Shown: positions 1 to 5,682 of the stretch, piece after piece
How the letters are laid out: each line of letters opens with the position of its first letter
Position numbering within the stretch: position 1 is the first letter of the stretch
Assembly: GCA_946481495.1 (NCBI GenBank)
Contig: CAMLNW010000046.1
Span: 1 to 13,699 of the forward strand
Direction of reading: 5' to 3'
DNA: 13,699 nucleotides
Source: an uncultured Actinomycetes bacterium
GTDB taxonomy: Bacteria; Actinomycetota; Thermoleophilia; Solirubrobacterales; Thermoleophilaceae
Translations under genes and position numbers: made by a program
Notes under the pieces: model-generated
Told to the model about the DNA's origin: nothing
Databases searched by the model: none
Seen by the model: the letters and a program-made list of their open reading frames with translations, nothing else

Positions 1-71
1 CTCGGCAGCCATCGCGAACACGTCCGGTTCTAGCTGAGCACTGCCCGGACGTGTTCGCGATGGCTGCCGAG
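1..71. repeat. Perfect 27-bp inverted repeat at the window edge
   Basis: Bases 1-27 are the exact reverse complement of bases 45-71, separated by a 17-base loop (28-44). The right arm reads as coding sequence of the frame that ends at 134, while the left arm is its mirror image. A 27-bp perfect stem is far longer than a usual terminator, has no T-run after it, and sits exactly at the edge. A fold-back or chimeric end of a contig is therefore at least as likely as a real hairpin. The repeat itself is certain; its meaning is not. Confidence 0.9.
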
Positions 72-134
72 CTCGGCCTGTCGCAGCGGATCAACGACAC
101 CTACCCAGACGCGACCGCGAGCGTGGCCGCGTGA
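45..134 (+). CDS. 3' end of an unidentified upstream gene (partial)
   Basis: A frame open from the left edge ends at TGA 132-134. Its last 29 residues begin at 45 and include AMAAELGLSQRINDTYPDAT. The stop overlaps the GTG start of the next gene (GTGA at 131-134), the same coupling style seen elsewhere in the window, which supports it as a real gene end. Sequence left of 45 belongs to the inverted repeat and may not be genuine, so only the part from 45 is annotated. The family cannot be recognised from so short a tail. Confidence 0.35.
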   Translation, partial: PDVFAMAAELGLSQRINDTYPDATASVAA

Positions 135-919
135 CGGTGCGGACGCCTGTGATCTCGTTGGGCGCTGGCGTCCAGTCGAGCGCGTTGCTGTTGATGGCTG
201 TTCACGGCGAGCTGGAGGGCTTGGGCGAGCAGCCTGAGCTTGCGGTGTTCGCTGATACGCAGCGTGAGCCGCCGGGCGTCTACGAGTGGCTTGCGTTCTT
301 GCGGATGGCTGCCTACCGGGCGGGGATCGAGGTCGCTACGACGACTGCGGGCGATCTGCTTGAGGCATCGACGGCGGGCGACTTCAACCCGATCCCGTTG
401 TATCGCCGTAACGAGGATCGCTCAGTGTCGCTTGGTCAGCGGCAATGCACGTCGCAGTTCAAGATCCGTCCCTATCGGACGTTGCTCCGTGACCGTGGCT
501 TTGGGCCTGATCGTCCGGTCGAGACGTGGATTGGCATCACGACGGATGAGATCGAGCGCGTCAAGCCGGCTGATGTGAAGTGGGCGTCGAACCGGCATCC
601 GTTCATCGAGCTGGAGATGTCACGGCGCGACTGCGGGCAGTGGCTCATCGACCACGACTATCCGCTGCCCCCGAAGTCGGCTTGCTACTTCTGCCCGTTC
701 TCGTCAGGGCGCCGCTACGCCGACATGCGCGACAGCGATCCCGAGACGTGGGAGAAGGCGTGCGCGGCTGACGAGGCGATGCGCACTACGCGCGACGGTC
801 GCGAGCAGTTCGTCCTGAAGACGATGGAGCCGCTGCGCACCGCTGATCTGATTCCTGCCGATCACGGCCAGCTCGACCTTGGTGTCGACGCCGAGTGCGA
901 CGGGGTCTGCTTTGTCTAG
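131..919 (+). CDS. Phage PP-loop ATPase, PAPS-reductase-like family
   Basis: This 262-residue protein resembles the phosphoadenosine phosphosulfate reductase-like PP-loop proteins common in phages. The N-terminal strand and loop (residues 7-17, VISLGAGVQSS) match a PP-loop that grips the phosphates of ATP or a related nucleotide. An FADTQ acidic segment follows at 40-44, and QCTSQFKIRP lies at 105-114. Cysteines 106, 168, 185 and 188 (CYFC at 185-188), with 256 and 260 at the C-terminus, could bind a metal or an iron-sulfur cluster. Family members include sulfonucleotide reductases and the DndC sulfurtransferase of DNA phosphorothioation; the true substrate is unknown. A GTG start overlaps the upstream stop, and an ASCH-domain gene begins 9 bases downstream. 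Family assignment is firm; a role in assimilatory sulfate reduction is doubtful, and nucleic-acid modification is only inferred. Confidence 0.85.
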   Translation: MTVRTPVISLGAGVQSSALLLMAVHGELEGLGEQPELAVFADTQREPPGVYEWLAFLRMAAYRAGIEVATTTAGDLLEASTAGDFNPIPLYRRNEDRSVSLGQRQCTSQFKIRPYRTLLRDRGFGPDRPVETWIGITTDEIERVKPADVKWASNRHPFIELEMSRRDCGQWLIDHDYPLPPKSACYFCPFSSGRRYADMRDSDPETWEKACAADEAMRTTRDGREQFVLKTMEPLRTADLIPADHGQLDLGVDAECDGVCFV

Positions 920-928
920 GGGTGCGGC

Positions 929-1270
929 GTGATCTTCAAGGCGGACCTGGCGGCGAAGGTGATGGTCGGCGAGAAGACGGTCACGCGACGGATGCCGTCG
1001 GACAACCCGCGCTCGCCGTGGTGGCGCGAGGAGTGCCGCTATCGCGTCGGTCAGGTCGTCGCGGTCAACCCTGGCCGTGGTGTGACGAATATCGGTCACA
1101 TTCGCTTGACGACAGTGGAGCTTGTCGAGCTGGGCCACCTTGACGATGCCGAGGCCCGCCGAGAGGGCTTCGCAAGCGCTGCCGAGTTCGAGCGCTTGTG
1201 GACAGAAATGCACGGCTCCTACGACCCGGAGCTATGCCTGTGGCGGCTCGCGTTCGAGGTCGAGCGGTGA
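929..1270 (+). CDS. ASCH-domain (PUA-like) protein
   Basis: This 113-residue protein has the layout of small phage ASCH proteins. A KTVTRR segment lies at residues 16-21, RVGQVVAV at 39-46 forms the core beta strand after the conserved glycine, and GHIRLTTVELVEL follows at 57-69. The typical EGFASAAEFERLW helix is at 79-91. ASCH domains share the PUA-like barrel and are thought to bind RNA or modified nucleotides; some bacterial members hydrolyse N4-acetylcytidine. The GTG start at 929 is 9 bases after the upstream stop, and its TGA overlaps the next GTG start, so the three genes are probably co-translated. An interaction with a product of the upstream PAPS-reductase-like enzyme is possible but is inference. 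Confidence 0.8.
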   Translation: MIFKADLAAKVMVGEKTVTRRMPSDNPRSPWWREECRYRVGQVVAVNPGRGVTNIGHIRLTTVELVELGHLDDAEARREGFASAAEFERLWTEMHGSYDPELCLWRLAFEVER

Positions 1271-1806
1271 TCGTCGATCGCGATGAACTGCGAGCGCTGC
1301 GCCAGGGCAAGATCGACGAGGTCTTGATCCGCCAGCGACCGCCAGCCATCGGCGCGATCGTGCCGTTGCAGTCCGGCGTCGGTAAGCGCGCGAGCTGCCA
1401 CGCTCGCGTAGAGGACCACTGGCCGATTACCAGCGGCGACCATGAGGGCTGCCACGCCGTCAGGCTGACGGAGGTCGTGCGCGAGGAGCCGACGCGCTAC
1501 CTCGGCAAGACGGGCTACACGACGGACCCTGACCTGGCGAAGCGCGACGAGGAGGGCAACCCCGAGTGGGCACCGCCGCGTGGCTGGACCGACGACGGGA
1601 AGGATCTCCGCGAGAGCGAGCACACTGATCGACAGGCGGACGCGCTCGACCGCCTGATCGACTTGGCTGCTAGTGACGTCGAGCTTGATCGCCTCCAAGA
1701 GCTAGCCGACGCGCGCGGCGTTGACATCAGCTCGGACATCCGCGTCATGCGCAAGCGCGTGACGGCGATCAAGGCCAAGATCAGCGCCGGACGGCAGGCG
1801 GCGTAG
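1267..1806 (+). CDS. Hypothetical protein, possible divergent PUA/ASCH-like N-terminus
   Basis: The GTG at 1267 overlaps the previous TGA (GTGA), so it is preferred over an upstream in-frame ATG at 1198 that lies inside the ASCH gene. The product is 179 residues. The N-terminal 90 residues (LRQGKIDEVLIRQRPPAIGA at 11-30, then SCHARV at 43-48 and HAVRLTEVV at 63-71) have the strand order and spacing of a divergent ASCH/PUA-like barrel, but no diagnostic motif is clear. A charged linker of about residues 90-125 follows. Residues 125-175 are helical and heptad-like (LDRLIDLAASDVELDRLQEL, later VMRKRVTAIKAKI) and may form a coiled coil. No enzyme motif is visible. The fold call is tentative. Confidence 0.6.
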   Translation: MIVDRDELRALRQGKIDEVLIRQRPPAIGAIVPLQSGVGKRASCHARVEDHWPITSGDHEGCHAVRLTEVVREEPTRYLGKTGYTTDPDLAKRDEEGNPEWAPPRGWTDDGKDLRESEHTDRQADALDRLIDLAASDVELDRLQELADARGVDISSDIRVMRKRVTAIKAKISAGRQAA

Positions 1807-1807
1807 C

Positions 1808-1933
1808 ATGCAGCCAGTGCGTCGCGACGATATTGCTGACATCTACCGCGTCCCGCCCGAGATGGTGGGTCTGCCGCGCAAGCGGTGGCCAGTGCGCCTA
1901 TGGCGATGGGTGATGAGGTTCTACCGTGGCTGA
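1808..1933 (+). CDS. 41-residue microprotein with a portal-like motif
   Basis: A short frame begins with ATG 1 base after the upstream stop and ends at TGA 1931-1933, overlapping the next gene by 8 bases. Residues 8-23 (DIADIYRVPPEMVGLP) resemble the conserved HK97-type portal segment. In this window the portal itself has DVADIFNLPRSMLGAP just after its internal stop: 8 of 16 positions are identical and 4 more are conservative. The rest is strongly basic and tryptophan-rich (KRWPVRLWRWVMRFYRG). Tight packing supports translation, although no strong ribosome binding site is visible. It could be a portal-binding peptide, a relic, or a chance resemblance; no function is assigned. Confidence 0.55.
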   Translation: MQPVRRDDIADIYRVPPEMVGLPRKRWPVRLWRWVMRFYRG

Positions 1934-2174
1934 TGGCGAGACCAATTGCCGGGTTCCAGTGCGTACGGGCGATGGCAGCACTCGGCTAGTCGAGTTGGAG
2001 CTCCTGCTTGACGTGGTTGCGCTTGATCCGGTCGCGGTCGAGTTGGGGATCGATGTCAACGAGCTGCTCGACCAAGTCGAGCGCTGGGCGAACGACGGCG
2101 AGGGTTTCGTCTACGGCGTGATCGTCGACCGCGACAAGCGAGAGATAAGCCAGGCCCCAGGCGCTCAGCGCTGA
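1926..2174 (+). CDS. Small hypothetical acidic protein
   Basis: The 82-residue product starts at GTG 1926, 8 bases before the end of the preceding microprotein gene. It is acidic and leucine/valine-rich in the middle (LVELELLLDVVALDPVAVEL at 21-40, then IDVNELLDQVERWAND at 42-57), which predicts helices. That stretch could form a helix-turn-helix-like or dimerising domain, but there is no recognisable motif. It ends at TGA 2172-2174, the last gene before a 247-base gap. The start is uncertain because no clear Shine-Dalgarno sequence precedes it. The family is not recognised. Confidence 0.6.
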   Translation: MADGETNCRVPVRTGDGSTRLVELELLLDVVALDPVAVELGIDVNELLDQVERWANDGEGFVYGVIVDRDKREISQAPGAQR

Positions 2175-2421
2175 CGCGCGCGCGTTCCGTCCGCCTGGGT
2201 CGGTGTACTACTCGGCGAGCCGAAGGATTGCGATCCGCAGTGCGAAGGGATCGGCCCGCGAGTGCTACAGGACCTCGTACGCCTTGACCTCGGCGGAGAG
2301 ATCTTCTCCCTGCGTCTGAGGCTCCCCGACCCGGTCGGGGAGTCAAGCGCGTGTGCGAGGGCGTCCGATGCTGATCGGCACGCCGCGCAGGGGTCCCACC
2401 CCTTCACCGAAGGAGACAGCG
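2175..2421. other. Gene-poor stretch with consecutive hairpins
   Basis: No gene is defensible here. Three short inverted repeats occur: 2295-2309 (5-bp stem, loop GATCT), 2322-2342 (a perfect 21-base palindrome, 10-base arms around one C), and 2389-2403 (6-bp stem AGGGGT/ACCCCT, loop CCC). None is followed by a T-run. The last ends just before a good Shine-Dalgarno sequence (GAAGGAGA, about 2409-2416) for the gene at 2422. The stretch may be a terminator plus a structured leader, or a protein-binding site. One + frame stays open throughout but lacks a convincing start. Confidence 0.6.
2322..2342 (+). terminator. Candidate terminator or leader hairpin (21-base palindrome)
   Basis: CTCCCCGACC and GGTCGGGGAG flank a single C and can form a GC-rich hairpin of about 8 bp with a 5-base loop. 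It lies between the 1926-2174 gene and the 2422 gene. The absence of a downstream T-tract makes an intrinsic terminator uncertain. High-GC actinobacteria often use hairpins without T-runs, so this remains plausible. It could also be an operator. Confidence 0.4.
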
Positions 2422-2574
2422 ATGCAAGGCAGCACCCCGAGCCAAGCCGAGTGCCTGGCGCTCGCGAAGCAGCGGCACGGCAAGGCGTGGAGGACTATGA
2501 CCGAGTACGCGAAGGTCAGTGCGCTCAACCAGGCACGAAAGGATCTGCGCGCGTCGGCCACGGTGCGCGCCTAA
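2422..2574 (+). CDS. 50-residue hypothetical protein
   Basis: The ATG at 2422 follows a strong purine-rich ribosome binding site (GAAGGAGA, 6-13 bases upstream), which decides this start over an in-frame ATG at 2353. The product is basic and helical (AECLALAKQRHGKAWRTMTE, then SALNQARKDLRAS), with no recognised domain. Its TAA overlaps the ATG of the next gene (TAATG at 2572-2576), so translation of the two is probably coupled. Small basic proteins of this kind are common beside phage packaging modules, but no function can be assigned. Confidence 0.65.
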   Translation: MQGSTPSQAECLALAKQRHGKAWRTMTEYAKVSALNQARKDLRASATVRA

Positions 2575-2834
2575 TGGGTGTCTACGTCATCGTCGATACG
2601 CCGGACCACAGTCGCGTCGTGCAGGAGGGCCAGCCGCCGACGACGCTGGCGGCCTACTACCTGCCGGTCGGCGAGGGCGAGTCGGTGACCGATGTCGTTG
2701 CTGCTCACGCTGCGACGCTGCCGTTCGGGTCGGCGATCAAGCTGGTCGACGAGGCTGAGGTTCAGCACTTCGCGCTGTCCGCTCAGCTCGTTGAGGCCGA
2801 TGCTTCGCCGCCGCCGAGCGTCTCGCCTGCGTAG
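2574..2834 (+). CDS. Small hypothetical protein
   Basis: The 86-residue product starts at ATG 2574, overlapping the previous stop by one base. It begins GVYVIVDTPDHSRVV, which looks like a beta strand and loop. A mixed alpha/beta region follows (SVTDVVAAHAATLPFGSAIK at 42-61), with a proline/serine-rich C-terminus (ASPPPSVSPA). The same frame is open far upstream, but TAATG coupling and the strong signal for the 2422 gene make a longer product unlikely. No family is recognised. It lies 6 bases upstream of the HNH gene, so the two are probably in one transcript. Confidence 0.6.
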   Translation: MGVYVIVDTPDHSRVVQEGQPPTTLAAYYLPVGEGESVTDVVAAHAATLPFGSAIKLVDEAEVQHFALSAQLVEADASPPPSVSPA

Positions 2835-2840
2835 GTCGGC

Positions 2841-3236
2841 GTGGCTCGTCAGCGTCTGTGCATCGGCTGTCGTGGCCGCTTCGCTGCCAAGCAGATGGTT
2901 CGGGGCCGGTGTCCTGAGTGCCGTCGTAAGCAGGACGGCGAGAGCTTCTACCAGTCGCCTGAGTGGAAGGCGCTCGTCGCGAAGGCGAAGCGTCTGTTGC
3001 GACCGTTGGAGTGCTGGGTCTGCGGCTCGGACTGGCGGCTCACCCTTCACCACTTCACCGGCCGCCGCGAGGGCGGCGCCGACGAGCTGAACAACACCGG
3101 CTGGCTCTGCGGTACCTGCCACTCGCGCTACGAGGGCGACCGCCGCGCTAGTCGGGTCACTGACCTGACGAGAGCTGTAGACGCGCTCGCCCGGCACCGG
3201 TTTTTTAGCGACGAACCTTCCCGGAATCGCGCCTAG
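2841..3236 (+). CDS. HNH endonuclease with N-terminal zinc ribbon
   Basis: This 131-residue protein has two cysteine modules. Residues 7-27 carry CxxC pairs (C7/C10, C24/C27) of a zinc ribbon. Residues 58-96 form the HNH beta-beta-alpha-metal fold: C58/C61, catalytic HH at 70-71, NN at 84-85, and CGTCH at 90-94 closing the structural zinc site. HNH proteins encoded beside terminase genes are known to work with the terminase in cutting phage DNA at cos sites during packaging; that role is inferred here from position, immediately upstream of TerS. The start is GTG at 2841 with a weak ribosome binding site. A homing-type or host-attacking nuclease is a less likely alternative. Confidence 0.88.
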   Translation: MARQRLCIGCRGRFAAKQMVRGRCPECRRKQDGESFYQSPEWKALVAKAKRLLRPLECWVCGSDWRLTLHHFTGRREGGADELNNTGWLCGTCHSRYEGDRRASRVTDLTRAVDALARHRFFSDEPSRNRA

Positions 3237-3356
3237 CTGCGCACACAAAAACGTCGGATTCGGCTGGGTTTTTCCGGCGACATCTAATCCACGTGCGCAC
3301 GCGGCGGCTGTTCCGAATCCGTACCGACCCGTTCCCCAACCTGCACCGAAACGACC
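3237..3356. other. Gap between HNH and TerS: candidate cos/terminase site or promoter
   Basis: This 120-base gene-free stretch is unusual for this compact sequence. It holds AAAAAC (3247-3252) and its complement GTTTTT (3268-3273) as a 6-bp inverted repeat, rare A/T tracts in GC-rich DNA. A 9-bp inverted repeat is formed by CGGATTCGG (3255-3263) and CCGAATCCG (3313-3321), and the palindrome GTGCGCAC lies at 3293-3300. A related GGAATC occurs at 3223-3228 in the end of the HNH gene. In cos-type phages with HNH beside terminase, the cohesive-end and terminase-binding sites often lie here. A promoter for the structural operon is also possible. Neither is proven by sequence. Confidence 0.4.
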
Positions 3357-3737
3357 ATGCCACGTCCCAAATTTCCCCCTCCCGCGGACTTCGACAAGGA
3401 GTCGGAGAAGTTGTGGAAGGACACGATCAAGTTCCTGGAGGAGCAGAACACTTGGGAGGCGTCGGACGTCAAGGCGCTTGAGCGCTACGTCCGTGCCGAG
3501 CAGCGCGCCCGCTGCGCGCGCGAGGAGTTGATCGACAGCAATGGTCGGCTCCAACTCACCACGCATGGGTCGCAGGGGCAGTTGGTTCAGAACCCCAACG
3601 TCAAGACCGCGCGGGAGGCCGAGCGCGATGCTCACGAGTACGCGAAGGAGCTCCTTCTCACGCCGAAGGCGCGCGAGCAGCACGAGCTTGAGCGGACCCG
3701 TGCGACGGGTGGGAAGTTCGGCGACGCGCTCACGTAG
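3357..3737 (+). CDS. terS: Terminase small subunit (P27-like)
   Basis: The 126-residue product matches the small terminase subunit in size, place and pattern. An N-terminal proline-rich lead (PRPKFPPPADF) precedes a helical region (ESEKLWKDTIKFLEEQNTWE at 15-34). The end is typical of P27-family subunits: LVQNPNVKTAREAERDAHEY at 76-95 followed by KELLLTPKAREQ. TerS binds the packaging site on concatemeric DNA and hands it to TerL. The ATG at 3357 has no strong Shine-Dalgarno sequence. TerL starts 15 bases after the stop. The assignment rests mainly on the LVQNPNVKTAREAE signature and gene order. Confidence 0.87.
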   Translation: MPRPKFPPPADFDKESEKLWKDTIKFLEEQNTWEASDVKALERYVRAEQRARCAREELIDSNGRLQLTTHGSQGQLVQNPNVKTAREAERDAHEYAKELLLTPKAREQHELERTRATGGKFGDALT

Positions 3738-3752
3738 CTCGCGGGGCCGTGC

Positions 3753-5459
3753 GTGCTGACGATCGTCCGCTGGATCTTCATCGTCGCGACCTGTCTGCTC
3801 GCGACGGCGGCTCCGGCGAAGAAGGCTCCAGCTCGAACCCGATCGCGTAGCGCGCCCCGGCGCCGGCGCAAGGGTCCGCTGCGGTGGTGCTACGACGACT
3901 TCGTCTGGTTCTGCGAGCTGCTGACGCTGCCGGTCGACGACGTCGAGTACGACGGGCCGCCGCGGACGATCAAGCTCGAGCCGTTCCAGAAGTTCATCCT
4001 GCGCGAGGTCTTCGCGAAGAATCGCGCGGAGCTGTTGGTCCTGTTGCCGAAGGGCAACGGCAAGACGTTGCTGTTCGCGGCGCTGGCGGTATTTCACCTG
4101 CTGGTCACGCGCAACGCGGAGTGCTTCATCGGCGCTGCCGACAAGGAGCAGGCCGACACGATGTACCGCTTCGCGCGGCACTTCGTGGAGTCAGAGCCTG
4201 AGCTTGAGGCGCTGCTGCTGGTTCGCAAGGCGACGCGCGAGATCCGCTCTCGCCGAGACCTCGGGTTCATCCGTGTTCTCGCGTCCGACCAGTCGAAGGG
4301 CGGCGGCAAGCGGCACTCGTACAACCCGACGCTGGCGCTGATCGACGAGCTGCACGCCCACGACAACGACAGCCTGTACTCGGCGCTCCGCTCTGCGACG
4401 TTCAAGCGCAACGGCCTGGTCGTGACGATCTCGACCGCCGGCCATGATGAGGAGACGTCTGCGCTTGGCATCAAGCGGGCGCGGATGTACGCCCATGAGC
4501 ACGCGGGCGGCGAGGTCCGGCGAGGGTTGAAGCTCGACCGGCGCGGGCGGTGCGTCAAGCACAAGGACGGCCGGCTCAACATCGCCCGTTCGCCGTCACG
4601 GCGAACGTGCATGCTCGAGTGGGCGTGTCTTAAGAGCGACGACCTGCAGGATCTGCGAGTCGTCAAGCTCGCGAACCCGGCGTCGTTCGTGACGATCGCC
4701 GGACTCGAGGACGCTGCGGAGAACCTTGAGGTCGCGCAGTTCGCGCGCTACCGAGCGAACGTCTGGGCGCAGGCGGACGACGCGCGGATCAAGGAGAGGC
4801 AGTGGGATGCCTGCTTCGACAAGTCCAAGCCGCGCCCGCCGCGTGGCGCGCGGGTAGTGGTAGTCGTCGACGCTGCGCAGGTGCGCGACACGGCGGCCTG
4901 CACCGTCCTGTGGCGCCGGCCTGACGACGGTCGGATCGTGCCCTTGGCGAAGGTCTGGGCGCTCAACCCGAAGGACCCACGCAGACCCAAGCCGGCCGCG
5001 CACGAGTACGTCAGCGGCGAGCGGATCGGCCAGCGGCGCATTCGCAACTACATCCGCAAGCTGCAGGACCCCGAAGGCGAGTTCGGCTACCAGATCGACG
5101 TCCTCGTCTTCGACGCCTACTTCTTCTCGGAGTCGGCCGAGATCCTCGAGCAGGACGACGGCCTGACGATCCTCGACTTTCCGCCGCACCCGCGCCACCA
5201 GGCGCCCGCGACGGAGCGACTGCTCGAGGTCATCGACCGCCAGGGCTTCGCCCACGACGGCGACCCGGTCCTGCGGTCGCACGTTCTCGCCGCTGGCACG
5301 AAGGCTGTCGGCGAGAGCGACGAGCGGTTCTCCAAGGCCGCCTCCAAGAAGGTGATCGACGCACTGATAACGCTGATGATGGGAGTAGAGCCCGTGCTAG
5401 ACGGATCTGATTCGAGTTGGGAGCGCCGCGCCGCGCGCGGCGAGGAGGCACTCCTATGA
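3753..5459 (+). CDS. terL: Terminase large subunit: packaging ATPase and nuclease
   Basis: This 568-residue protein powers DNA translocation into the prohead and cuts the concatemer. The ATPase domain has a variant Walker A (LPKGNGKT, about 98-105), Walker B (LALIDELHA, 194-202) and a coupling motif (TISTAG, 225-230). The nuclease domain shows candidate metal-binding aspartates at D373 (VVVVVDAAQVRDT), D454 (VLVFDAYF) and D536 (KKVIDALI). Length fits the family. The GTG start at 3753 gives a hydrophobic, signal-like first 20 residues (IVRWIFIVATCLLATAA) followed by a basic stretch. This is odd for a cytoplasmic motor, but no other ATG, GTG or TTG in frame precedes the conserved sequence. A second GTG frame (3749-3850) overlaps it. 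The stop overlaps the next ATG (ATGA). Confidence 0.93.
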   Translation: MLTIVRWIFIVATCLLATAAPAKKAPARTRSRSAPRRRRKGPLRWCYDDFVWFCELLTLPVDDVEYDGPPRTIKLEPFQKFILREVFAKNRAELLVLLPKGNGKTLLFAALAVFHLLVTRNAECFIGAADKEQADTMYRFARHFVESEPELEALLLVRKATREIRSRRDLGFIRVLASDQSKGGGKRHSYNPTLALIDELHAHDNDSLYSALRSATFKRNGLVVTISTAGHDEETSALGIKRARMYAHEHAGGEVRRGLKLDRRGRCVKHKDGRLNIARSPSRRTCMLEWACLKSDDLQDLRVVKLANPASFVTIAGLEDAAENLEVAQFARYRANVWAQADDARIKERQWDACFDKSKPRPPRGARVVVVVDAAQVRDTAACTVLWRRPDDGRIVPLAKVWALNPKDPRRPKPAAHEYVSGERIGQRRIRNYIRKLQDPEGEFGYQIDVLVFDAYFFSESAEILEQDDGLTILDFPPHPRHQAPATERLLEVIDRQGFAHDGDPVLRSHVLAAGTKAVGESDERFSKAASKKVIDALITLMMGVEPVLDGSDSSWERRAARGEEALL

Positions 5460-5677
5460 AGGCCCGGCTTCGCGCTCTGCTGGGCCGCACGCGTATGGTG
5501 GCGATCGCCACCGGAGCGCGCGCCCGTAAGCAGGCCAACACGTCCTCGGCGCTCTTCGCAGGATGGATCATGGTCGCGACGGGCTTCGGCCTGCACGACC
5601 TCGGCACCGGCCTGATCGTCGGCGGCGCGCTGCTCGCCGTCGGGGCGATCATCGTCGCCGCGGGCGAGGAGGGCTAG
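5456..5677 (+). CDS. Small two-helix membrane protein
   Basis: The 73-residue product starts at ATG 5456, overlapping the TerL stop, with GAGGAGG about 12 bases upstream. A basic N-terminus (KARLRALLGRTR, then ARARKQ) precedes two hydrophobic segments, roughly residues 32-45 (ALFAGWIMVATGFG) and 50-68 (GTGLIVGGALLAVGAIIVAA). They are separated by a short HDL turn, which predicts a helical hairpin with the basic end in the cytoplasm. The protein is too short for known transporters. Small membrane proteins between terminase and portal genes occur in other siphoviruses without agreed function. A holin is possible from size and two helices, but the location argues against it. Confidence 0.75.
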   Translation: MKARLRALLGRTRMVAIATGARARKQANTSSALFAGWIMVATGFGLHDLGTGLIVGGALLAVGAIIVAAGEEG

Positions 5678-5682
5678 CCACC

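Noticed and set aside
131..919. CysH-type assimilatory sulfate reduction gene
   Set aside because: No other sulfur-assimilation gene is nearby; the phage-type cysteine pattern and the ASCH neighbour do not support a metabolic role.
2180..2300. A tRNA in the gene-poor stretch
   Set aside because: No paired acceptor, anticodon and T arms with a GTTCRA loop could be assembled from this stretch.
2175..2573. A long + frame, in phase with both the 1926 and 2574 genes, that could make one large gene with a stop at 2172
   Set aside because: It has no convincing start or motif, overlaps a 50-residue gene with a strong ribosome binding site, and ATG 2574 is coupled by TAATG. Long open frames arise by chance at this GC content.
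2571..4181. A 536-residue open frame on the minus strand opposite HNH, TerS and TerL
   Set aside because: It is antisense to three genes with recognisable families and consists of low-complexity Arg/Leu-rich sequence, typical of a shadow frame in GC-rich DNA.
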